From Amycolatopsis viridis (GTDB lineage: Bacteria > Actinomycetota > Actinomycetes > Mycobacteriales > Pseudonocardiaceae), in contig NZ_JAANOU010000001.1 in NCBI RefSeq assembly GCF_011758765.1, forward strand, positions 1 to 64,000: DNA of 64,000 nt, read 5' to 3'. Of this stretch, positions 57,090 to 64,000 are shown piece after piece (the first letter of the stretch is position 1; each line of letters opens with the position of its first letter). A program made the translations under genes and the position numbers. The notes beneath the pieces are model-generated. The model saw nothing but the letters and a program-made list of their open reading frames with translations, had not been told where the DNA came from and made no database searches.

Positions 57090-59417
57090 TCAGGTGTCTC
57101 GGCGGATCATTCGGCCGGCGCCGGCGGCTACCGTGGTGGCCAGGATCCAGCCCATCGCGGTGAAACCGTTGCTCACCCACTTGTCCAGATCGTGCATGTA
57201 CCAGCGGCCCTTGTTGCCGAAATCCACGATCGGCACCAGGAGGTCCGCGGTGTAGAGCACCGGGTTCCACTCCAGGCCCGTCTCCTGCTGATCAACCGCA
57301 CAACGCGGGCCGCTCACCATGTACCGGATCGGGTCCTTCACACACGAATCGGTGCCCAGACCGAAATAGACGCTGCCCGCGGCCAGCAACGCGATCAACC
57401 ACGCCAGCGCCCGCACCGGGCGGTAACCGTAGCCGACCATCCACCGCTGCAACCAGCTCCACAACCGCACCCCGGGACCCAGCACCCGGTAACCCCGGGC
57501 GAGAGCCTCGTACCGGTACTGCTGCTTCTTAAACAACACCGTCGACGCGTGCTCCTCGTTGCCGCTGTTGCGCAGCATCGCGGCGAGCTGGTCGTACGGC
57601 CCCGGCCGGTACCCCGCCATCGCCGTGCGCAGCCGCTCGATGCGGTCCCGCACGGCGGCGTCGTCCTTCATGTCGATCGGCTGCTTGAGCACGTCGTAGC
57701 GGAAGTCTTCGAGCTCGATACCGCCCTCGGCGCGCCAGAAGTGCTCGTTGTCCGCCAGCGTCTGGCAGTGCGCGTGCCGCATCACGATGGCGCCCGCGGC
57801 CGGCCGGGCGAGGGTGAGCAGGAACTCGTCCGCCCCCACGTCACTCACGTCGAGCGCCACCCCGTGCTTGTTCAGCGCACCCAGCACGGCACCGGTGAAG
57901 TCGATCCGGCGGCCCGCCGCCGCGCCATCCATGTTCACGCCGCCCGCGGCGTGGAACGGCTGCTCACCGGCGTTGGTGAGGATGATGTCGCGGCCCACCT
58001 TCACGGTCCGCAGGTCCACCGAAAAACTGGTCCGGTTGCGCACCGCGGGCTCGGTCACGTCGGTGCCGTAGAGGTAGACGCTGCCGCCCACCTCCACGCC
58101 CTGCAACCGCAGGGTGCCCTCGATCGTCGCCTCGTGCAGGTGCAGGTTGCCCGCCACCTTCATCCGGCGGGCGGACAGCACGTCCCGCTCCGCGTGCCGC
58201 AGCCCCACGCGGCCGGCCAGGACGTTCCCGCGCACCGTCACGTCGGCCATGCGCATCTGGCCGGACGGGATCTCCAGGCCGGTCGCCTCCAGATCGCTGC
58301 CGATCTGCGAACCGTCCAGGTGCAGCGCCCGGTCGTAGTACGGCTCGACCGCGCCGCGCGGCACCGTGATGCGCGCCCGCGCCAGCCGCAACGTGCCGCC
58401 GATGCGCGCGTTGATCATCCGCACCGTGCCGACCGCGGTCAGCCCGTCGGACAGCTCGACGTTGCCGTCGACCTGGCAGCGATCGCCCACCAGCGCCGGC
58501 CACGGATCCACGTAGGGGTCGCTGGACTTCCACGCCTCCAGGACGATCCGGCCCTGCTGCTCGCTGGTCAGCTCGGCGGCGCGCAGCACCACGTCACCGT
58601 TGACGCGGATGCTCGGCAGGTGCAGCACGCCGTGCGCGGAAAACGCTTGCCGCGTGCTCGCGGCGCCGAAGTTGTCCACCTCGCACAACAGGCTGCCGCC
58701 GATGTGCGCGCCGTTCCCGTCGAGCGCGAACCCGTCCGGGTTGCGCAGCCGCGCCCCGGAGAAGTTGACGTTGCCGCCGGTGCGCATGCCCGGCAGCCGG
58801 ACCTCACCCTCGGCCTGCATCCGGTAGGCCAGCAGCGCACCGGCGATGATCAATCGGTCGGCCTGGATCGCGCGGCCCTGCGGGTGGTCCACCGCGGTGC
58901 GGGTCAGCACGACCGAACCCTCCACGACGGCGTCGGTCAGGTTGATCGCCGCATCCGGCACCCCGCGCTCGCGGGTGTCGCCCCGCTGCACGGCCGTCTC
59001 GCCGTCGTCGCTGCCCGGCAGGACCTGCACGACGCAGCGGATGAGCCGGAGGTCGTTGCGGCTGCGCAGGTTCCGGGCTTTGAGACCGGGCAGCCAGCAA
59101 CGGCGGAAGACCAGGCCGAGGATCTTGGCCTCGCGCACGTCCGGCGGATGCTCGAAGCGGCAGTTCTCGAAGCGGAACAGGCAGTCCAGGTCCGCGCCGC
59201 GCAGATCCAGCCGGCCGGTGACGTAAGCGTTTTCCAACGACACGATCGGCGCGTTGCTGGCCTGCCGGCGGAACCGCAGCAGCCCACCGCTGCCCGGCTC
59301 GAGCAGCGGTTTCAGCAGCTCCTCGGCCGCGACGTGGTAGCGCCGGTCCGGCACCCCGCGAAAAGGATCCAGGGCCGGCACGTCGCGGTCCCCGATCCCC
59401 GGCTGGCCACCCACCAT
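57090..59417 (-). CDS. Large membrane-anchored beta-helix protein
   Basis: 775 residues from ATG 59417 (GGGAGGGGGA upstream; an in-frame GTG 30 nt earlier is less likely). Residues about 40-560 are a run of short beta-repeats like the right-handed helix of pentapeptide-type proteins (AYVTGRLDLRGADLDC; GVEVGGSVYLYGTDV; MKVAGNLHLHEATIEGTLRL). A helical segment and two membrane helices follow (ALAWLIALLAAGSVYFGLG; FTAMGWILATTVAAGAG). Relatives in Streptomyces are sometimes called membrane-associated oxidoreductases, but no cofactor motif is visible. Function unknown. Confidence 0.82.
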   Translation of the reverse strand: MVGGQPGIGDRDVPALDPFRGVPDRRYHVAAEELLKPLLEPGSGGLLRFRRQASNAPIVSLENAYVTGRLDLRGADLDCLFRFENCRFEHPPDVREAKILGLVFRRCWLPGLKARNLRSRNDLRLIRCVVQVLPGSDDGETAVQRGDTRERGVPDAAINLTDAVVEGSVVLTRTAVDHPQGRAIQADRLIIAGALLAYRMQAEGEVRLPGMRTGGNVNFSGARLRNPDGFALDGNGAHIGGSLLCEVDNFGAASTRQAFSAHGVLHLPSIRVNGDVVLRAAELTSEQQGRIVLEAWKSSDPYVDPWPALVGDRCQVDGNVELSDGLTAVGTVRMINARIGGTLRLARARITVPRGAVEPYYDRALHLDGSQIGSDLEATGLEIPSGQMRMADVTVRGNVLAGRVGLRHAERDVLSARRMKVAGNLHLHEATIEGTLRLQGVEVGGSVYLYGTDVTEPAVRNRTSFSVDLRTVKVGRDIILTNAGEQPFHAAGGVNMDGAAAGRRIDFTGAVLGALNKHGVALDVSDVGADEFLLTLARPAAGAIVMRHAHCQTLADNEHFWRAEGGIELEDFRYDVLKQPIDMKDDAAVRDRIERLRTAMAGYRPGPYDQLAAMLRNSGNEEHASTVLFKKQQYRYEALARGYRVLGPGVRLWSWLQRWMVGYGYRPVRALAWLIALLAAGSVYFGLGTDSCVKDPIRYMVSGPRCAVDQQETGLEWNPVLYTADLLVPIVDFGNKGRWYMHDLDKWVSNGFTAMGWILATTVAAGAGRMIRRDT

Positions 59418-59487
59418 CCGCGTCCCCCTCCCCGCGACGATCGCCACACCTGCTCCGACGATCCTCGCGGGTGAGGGGTTCCCGGCG

Positions 59488-60261
59488 CTACTGCTCGGGT
59501 TTGAGAACGCGCGCCAGGAACGCGCGCGTGCGCTCGTGCCGCGGGTCCCCGATCACCTGCTCCGGCGCACCCTGCTCGACGACGACGCCGTCGTCCATGA
59601 ACAGCACCTTGTCCGCCACCTCGCGGGCGAACTGCATCTCGTGCGTCACCACGACCATCGTCATGCCGTCACGCGCCAGCTGCCGCATCACACCCAGCAC
59701 GTCGCCGACCAGTTCCGGGTCCAGCGCCGACGTCGGCTCGTCGAACAGCATCAGCCGGGGCTGCATCGCGAGCGCACGGGCGATCGCGACCCGCTGCTGC
59801 TGACCGCCGGAGAGCTGCGCGGGGTAGGAGCTCTCCTTGTCCGCGAGGCCCACCCGGTCGAGCAGTTCGCGGGCCCGCTCACGCGCGGCCTGCTTGCTCT
59901 CCCGCCGCACCTGCACCGGCGCCTCCATGACGTTCTCCAGCGCCGTCATGTGCGGGAACAGGTTGAAGCGCTGGAACACCATGCCGATGTTGCGGCGCTG
60001 CTGGGCGATCTCGCTGTCCCGCAGCTCGTACAGCCGCTCGCCGCGTTGCCGGTAGCCGACGAGCTCGCCGTCGACGTAGAGCCGGCCGGCGTTGACCTTC
60101 TCCAGGTGGTTGATGCACCGCAGCAGCGTCGACTTGCCCGAGCCGGACGGACCGATGAGGCAGGCGACCTCCCGCTCCTGCACCTCGAAGTCGATGCCCT
60201 TGAGCACCTCGAGCCGGCCGAACCGCTTGTGGATGCCCTGCGCCTGGACGACCGGGGTCAT
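59488..60261 (-). CDS. Polar amino acid ABC transporter ATP-binding protein
   Basis: 257 residues. Walker [11 protein letters not shown]-loop in [13 protein letters not shown], signature LSGGQQQR, Walker [13 protein letters not shown] and His-loop VVVTHEM. The pattern is that of GlnQ/HisP-type amino acid importers. The ATG overlaps the permease stop (ATGA). It is the last gene of the binding protein-permease-ATPase operon. Confidence 0.95.
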   Translation of the reverse strand: MTPVVQAQGIHKRFGRLEVLKGIDFEVQEREVACLIGPSGSGKSTLLRCINHLEKVNAGRLYVDGELVGYRQRGERLYELRDSEIAQQRRNIGMVFQRFNLFPHMTALENVMEAPVQVRRESKQAARERARELLDRVGLADKESSYPAQLSGGQQQRVAIARALAMQPRLMLFDEPTSALDPELVGDVLGVMRQLARDGMTMVVVTHEMQFAREVADKVLFMDDGVVVEQGAPEQVIGDPRHERTRAFLARVLKPEQ

Positions 60262-61205
60262 CCCACCGCACCTCCCCCGATACCGCCGCCACCGCCCGAG
60301 CCGTACCGGAACCCGAGCATGCGGCTCGTCCACTTCGTGCGCTCGCCCACCTGCCGGGAAGTCCCGCGGGCGAACCGCCGCTCGATCTGCATCTGCACCA
60401 GCGTCAGGATCGTGGTCATGAACAGGTACCACAGCGCGGCCGTGATCAGCAGCGGCGCGATCCGGTAGTTCTGCGCGTAGATCTGCTGCGCCGACGTCAT
60501 CAGCTCGAAGTACCCGATGACCACCACCAGCGACGTCGTCTTGAGCATCGCGATGGTCTCGTTGCCGGTCGGCGGGATGATCACCCGCATCGCCTGCGGC
60601 AGGATGATCCGCCGCAGCGTCTTGGCCCGCGACATGCCGAGCGCACTGGCGGCCTCCAGCTGGCCGGCGTCGACCGACAGGATGCCGCCGCGCACGATCT
60701 CGGCCATGTAGGCGGCCTCGTTCAGGCCCAGGCCCAGCAGGGCCGCGGTGAACGGCGAGATCAGCGAGTTGGTGTCCCAGCTGACGAACTCCGGCCCGAA
60801 CGGGACCCCGAGGCCGAGCCGCGGGTAGAACAGCGCGAGGAAGTTCCAGAACACCAGCTGCGTGATCAGCGGCGTGCCCCGGAACAACCAGATGTAGGTG
60901 CCCGCCGCACCCGCCGCGAGCGGGTTCGGCGACAACCGCATCACCGCGAGAACGACCCCGCCGACCACCCCGATCACCATCGAGATGACGGTGAGGATCA
61001 GGGTGTTCTGCAGGCCGCGCAGGATCCGGTCGTCGAACAGGTAGTCGCCGACGACGTCCCACTGCATGTTCGCGTTGGTGACGACACTGCGGATGACGAT
61101 GGCCGCCAGGAGCAGGATGATCACACCCGCGATCCACCGGCCGTAGTGGCGGACCGGAACGGCGCGGATGTCCTCCGACTGGGTGGCTTGACGTGTCTCG
61201 GTCAT
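60258..61205 (-). CDS. Polar amino acid ABC transporter permease
   Basis: 315 residues with an extra N-terminal helix ([19 protein letters not shown]) before the HisM-type domain. The EAA loop [29 protein letters not shown] is present. [19 protein letters not shown] is typical of amino acid permeases. A Gly-rich C-terminal tail ([11 protein letters not shown]) is unusual. The start overlaps the binding-protein stop by 1 nt (TGATG). No second permease, so it acts as a homodimer. Confidence 0.95.
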   Translation of the reverse strand: MTETRQATQSEDIRAVPVRHYGRWIAGVIILLLAAIVIRSVVTNANMQWDVVGDYLFDDRILRGLQNTLILTVISMVIGVVGGVVLAVMRLSPNPLAAGAAGTYIWLFRGTPLITQLVFWNFLALFYPRLGLGVPFGPEFVSWDTNSLISPFTAALLGLGLNEAAYMAEIVRGGILSVDAGQLEAASALGMSRAKTLRRIILPQAMRVIIPPTGNETIAMLKTTSLVVVIGYFELMTSAQQIYAQNYRIAPLLITAALWYLFMTTILTLVQMQIERRFARGTSRQVGERTKWTSRMLGFRYGSGGGGGIGGGAVG

Positions 61206-62143
61206 CAGCTGGCCGGGTTCAGCTCCGCCTTCGTGAGCGTCCCGCTCGGGTTCAGGCCCCACTTGGCCAGGATCTTGGCGTAGGTGCCGTCGTCGATGAG
61301 GGCCTGCACGGCACCCTGGACGGCCTCGGCGTAAGTGCCCTGGCCCTTCTTGAGCGCGATGCCGTAGGGCGCGGCGTCGTAAGGCTGGCCGACGGTCTCG
61401 ACGGCGCCGCCGGTCTGCTTGATCGCGTAGTCGACGACCGGGGAGTCGGCGAGCATCGCCTGGCTGCGCCTGGTCTGGACCTGCAGGTTCACATCGGTCT
61501 GCGCCTGGAACTGCTGCACGTTGATCGCCGGCTTGCCGGCCGCGGTGCACTGCTGCGAGCGGGCGGCCAGGTCGTCGACCTGCACGGTGCCCTGCTGGAC
61601 GGCGATGTTCTTGCCGCACAGGTCGTCCAGCGAGATGTGCTCCGGGTTGCCCTTCGGCACGCCCAGCGAGGTACCCGCCCGGTAGTACGAGACCATGTCC
61701 ACGGTCTGCAGGCGCTCGGGGTTGACCGTGAACGAGGACATGGCCAGCTCGTACTGGCCCGAGGCGAGGCCGGCGAGGATGCCGGAGAACGCGGCGTTCT
61801 GGTACTCCATGGTCAGGCCGAGCTTCTGCCCGACGGCGTTGCCCAGGTCGACGTCGAAGCCGACGACCTTGCCCTGCGCGTCGACGAACTCGTTGGGCGC
61901 GTAGCTCTGGTCCTGACCCACGATTATCTTGCCGTCGGCCGCTATGGCCTGCGGGACCTTGGCGGCCAGCGCCGGGTCCTTCGCCACCGCCGGGATCTCC
62001 TCGGACTGGGTCGCGCCAGTCCCGCCGGCCGGCTGCGAGGTGCCTCCGGAGCCGGTGCCACCCGCACCGCACGCCATGGTCAGCCCGGCCAGGGCGAAGG
62101 CGGGCAGCAGGGCCAGCGCCTTGATGTGTGTTGCACGAGCCAC
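61205..62143 (-). CDS. Amino acid ABC transporter substrate-binding lipoprotein
   Basis: 312 residues from GTG 62143 (GAGGAG 7 nt upstream; GTG 62161 lacks a site). Lipoprotein signal with lipobox LTMAC, then a type II periplasmic-binding domain ([38 protein letters not shown], ending in [12 protein letters not shown]). Resembles cystine/glutamine/polar amino acid receptors. It delivers substrate to the permease and ATPase encoded downstream with overlapping codons. Confidence 0.93.
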   Translation of the reverse strand: MARATHIKALALLPAFALAGLTMACGAGGTGSGGTSQPAGGTGATQSEEIPAVAKDPALAAKVPQAIAADGKIIVGQDQSYAPNEFVDAQGKVVGFDVDLGNAVGQKLGLTMEYQNAAFSGILAGLASGQYELAMSSFTVNPERLQTVDMVSYYRAGTSLGVPKGNPEHISLDDLCGKNIAVQQGTVQVDDLAARSQQCTAAGKPAINVQQFQAQTDVNLQVQTRRSQAMLADSPVVDYAIKQTGGAVETVGQPYDAAPYGIALKKGQGTYAEAVQGAVQALIDDGTYAKILAKWGLNPSGTLTKAELNPAS

Positions 62144-62276
62144 GGAGCTACTCCTCGTCACTCTAAGTAGGTCTTACCGTTGAGCTCTCGCATCCTGCCA
62201 TTCGAAAGGAGTACGCGCAGCATCGGAAGGGTCACGTCTGAACTTCACGGCTCGCCCCGGCCCGGGCCGTGCGGAT

Positions 62277-63695
62277 TCACCCCCGGGCGTGGGCGTCCAG
62301 CATGTGCGCGACCGCCTCGGTCAGCCGCTGCGCCTGGGGCAGGTGCAGCCACTCGTCCGGGACGTGCGCGTTCGAATCGGGCCCGAGCGCTCCGGTGACC
62401 AGGAACTGGGCCTCCGGGTACTTCTCACCCAGCAGGCCCATGAACGGGATCGACCCGCCGAGCCCCACGCTGCGCCACGGCGCACCGAACACCTCGTCGC
62501 TCACCTTCTCCAGCGCGGCGGACAGCCACGGGGAGGCGTCCGGTGCGTTCCAGCCGTCCGCGGCCTCGACCCCGGACAGCTCGACCGCGGCACCGTACGG
62601 GACGTCCGAAGTCAGCGCCTTCTCGATCGCGGCGAGCGCTGCCGCCGAGTCGGCCGTCGGCGGCAGCCGGAAGCTCAGCGCCAGCGTCGTCGACTCACGC
62701 AGGACGTTGCCCGCGTTCGCCGGCTCCGGCAGGCCCGCCGCGCCGATCACCGACAGCGTCGGCCGCCACGACTGGTTCAGCAGCAGCTCCAGCTCGTCGT
62801 CGGAGACCGGCCGCATGCCGGGCATCAGCGGGAACGACCCCTTGGTCGCCCCGGGGGCCACCGCGACCGTCGCCGCGGCCTCCGCGCGCCGGTTCGGCGG
62901 GATGTCGACGTGCAGGTCGGCGAGCTTGATCTCGCCCGTCGCGGAGTCCTCGATGCGGTCCAGCAGCTGCCGCAGGACGCGGAACGAGCTCGGCACGACA
63001 CCGCTGGCCAGCCCGGAGTGCGCGGCCGTCTCCAGCACGCGCACCGTGACGTGCACCTGGGCCAGCCCGCGCAGGCTGGTCGTCAGCCACAGCCGGTCGT
63101 AGTCGTTGCCACCGGAGTCCAGGCACACCACGAACGTCACGCGGCCCAGCCGCTCCGACAGGTGCTCGAGGTAGAGCGGCAGGTCGGGGCTGCCCGACTC
63201 CTCACCGGTCTCCAGCAGGATCACCGACCGCGCGTGGGCGCCGCCGGCGGCGTGCACCGCCTCCAGCGCGGCGGTCGCCGCGTATCCCGCGTAGCCGTCG
63301 TCCGCCGAACCGCGGCCGTAGAGCCGGTCCCCGCGGACCACCGGGGTCCACGGACCGAGCCCGTCGGCCCAGCCGCCGACCGGGGGCTGCTTGTCGAGGT
63401 GGCCGTAGAGCAGCACCGTGCCGCGGTCCTCCGCACCGGGTGTCGCCGGGACGTCGACCAGCAGCACCGGGCTGCGGCCGTCCAGCTGGACGACGTCGAT
63501 CGTCGCGCCGGGCAGGTTCCGCCCGGTGATCCAGTTCTGCACGTGCCGCACGGCGGCGGCGAGGTGCCCGGTGGCGGCCCACTCGGGGTCGAACGCCTGC
63601 GACAGGGCGGGGATCTCCACCAGGCCGGACAGGCTCGGCAGCACCTCGTTCGCCCAGAGGCGCCGGACGGTTTCACGCACGGTTGTTTGCTCCAC
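62277..63695 (-). CDS. M20 family metallopeptidase (dipeptidase)
   Basis: 472 residues from GTG 63695. Zinc ligands and catalytic residues are in VLLYGHLDKQP, RLYGRGSADDGYAGY, ILLETGEESGSPDL (catalytic Glu) and FVVCLDSGGND. The dimerisation domain lies about 215-365 and ends with SIPFMGLLGEKYP. Cleaves dipeptides or acylated amino acids in the cytoplasm. It sits upstream of the amino acid ABC operon on the same strand; CAGAAT 6 nt before the GTG may be its -10. Confidence 0.92.
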   Translation of the reverse strand: MEQTTVRETVRRLWANEVLPSLSGLVEIPALSQAFDPEWAATGHLAAAVRHVQNWITGRNLPGATIDVVQLDGRSPVLLVDVPATPGAEDRGTVLLYGHLDKQPPVGGWADGLGPWTPVVRGDRLYGRGSADDGYAGYAATAALEAVHAAGGAHARSVILLETGEESGSPDLPLYLEHLSERLGRVTFVVCLDSGGNDYDRLWLTTSLRGLAQVHVTVRVLETAAHSGLASGVVPSSFRVLRQLLDRIEDSATGEIKLADLHVDIPPNRRAEAAATVAVAPGATKGSFPLMPGMRPVSDDELELLLNQSWRPTLSVIGAAGLPEPANAGNVLRESTTLALSFRLPPTADSAAALAAIEKALTSDVPYGAAVELSGVEAADGWNAPDASPWLSAALEKVSDEVFGAPWRSVGLGGSIPFMGLLGEKYPEAQFLVTGALGPDSNAHVPDEWLHLPQAQRLTEAVAHMLDAHARG

Positions 63696-64000
63696 GCGGC
63701 CATTCTGCCCCAGCTGGAGCACGCCCTCCGGCGTCCTCGCGATAGCAGCCCGCCGGCACCGGCCACGCATCACCCCCTGTGATGCAGTTCACTTTCGAAC
63801 ACGCTCGGCGACCGGCTCGTCGCGGTGCGGTCGCCACCCCGCGCGCCGCGGCTGGTGAGGGCGTGCGCGACAGCCCGAATGTCGGTGCGGCCAGTATCGG
63901 GCGTCCTAGCGTTTACGCAGCTCAGGCACGCCTTTCGCGGCAACAAATCGGGCGTGGACCTGCACCGGGACCCCCTGTTCGTGTCAGGATGTCCCTCGTA
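63696..64000. other. Right-edge gap with no gene seen
   Basis: About 300 bp upstream of the M20 gene. No open frame has convincing coding character. A TAGCGT at about 63908 on the plus strand could be a -10 for a gene beyond the edge, but no start follows within the usual distance. Confidence 0.4.

Noticed and set aside
56610..59474. A 954-codon plus-strand open frame over the repeat block and the beta-helix gene
   Set aside because: It is antisense to the well-supported minus-strand gene and consists mostly of His/Gln/Arg/Val-rich shadow sequence.

Overview
The window is chromosomal DNA of a high-GC actinomycete. The base composition, the many GTG starts, the TANNNT -10 elements placed 6-8 nt before start codons, an IdeR-type iron box, a fused CydDC exporter and the serS/septum-protein/metallopeptidase/phosphatase/pheA neighbourhood all fit. 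The gene set looks most like Pseudonocardiaceae, probably an Amycolatopsis-like organism. This genus call is inference from gene content, not from a marker-gene search. No phage, transposase or CRISPR array is visible.

Layout. 1-14 kb: the 3' end of serS, a PRC-barrel stress protein, a decayed SDR gene facing a MarR regulator, a haloalkane dehalogenase, an E. coli YjfLMC-like operon (YgiB-like membrane protein, glutathionylspermidine-synthase-like ligase, DUF350), the septum-type protein and metallopeptidase, an MFS exporter, an acyl-CoA synthetase, a DUF4232 lipoprotein, and pheA with a coupled phosphatase. 13-22 kb: a macro-domain protein, coaA, a 55-aa membrane protein, an acidic protein, two tandem helical-repeat paralogues, DUF3024, a MazG-like protein and a nuclease-plus-helicase DUF2075 protein. 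21.7-30 kb: a DevR-like response regulator, two opposed arrays of a 21-bp repeat, a small secreted protein, and the operon cydA-cydB-cydDC-sensor kinase, whose promoter region carries a DosR-like palindrome. This is the most suggestive regulatory unit in the window.

30-45 kb: an NmrA-like protein, a GDT1-type exporter, a TetR/FAD-monooxygenase pair around a 45-bp dyad, an IclR regulator with an unknown partner, and an iron-linked pair (DUF2470 gene with an IdeR box on its promoter; ferritin with two upstream boxes). Arginine deiminase, a PPOX-type enzyme, a CPBP protease, a SigE-family sigma factor with a coupled membrane protein, DUF952/DUF5926 and a cytochrome P450 follow. 45-54 kb: a rhodanese, two sodium/solute symporters, and a LytTR regulator / S49 peptidase / LytS kinase run likely to control carboxylate uptake.

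54-64 kb: a Fpg/Nei glycosylase, an ECF sigma factor fused to its own zinc-finger and membrane region, tRNA-Gly(GCC) followed by three ~150-160-bp tandem repeats, a large beta-helix membrane protein, a polar amino acid ABC operon and an M20 peptidase. Many genes are packed with 1-4-nt stop/start overlaps, which mark the operons.
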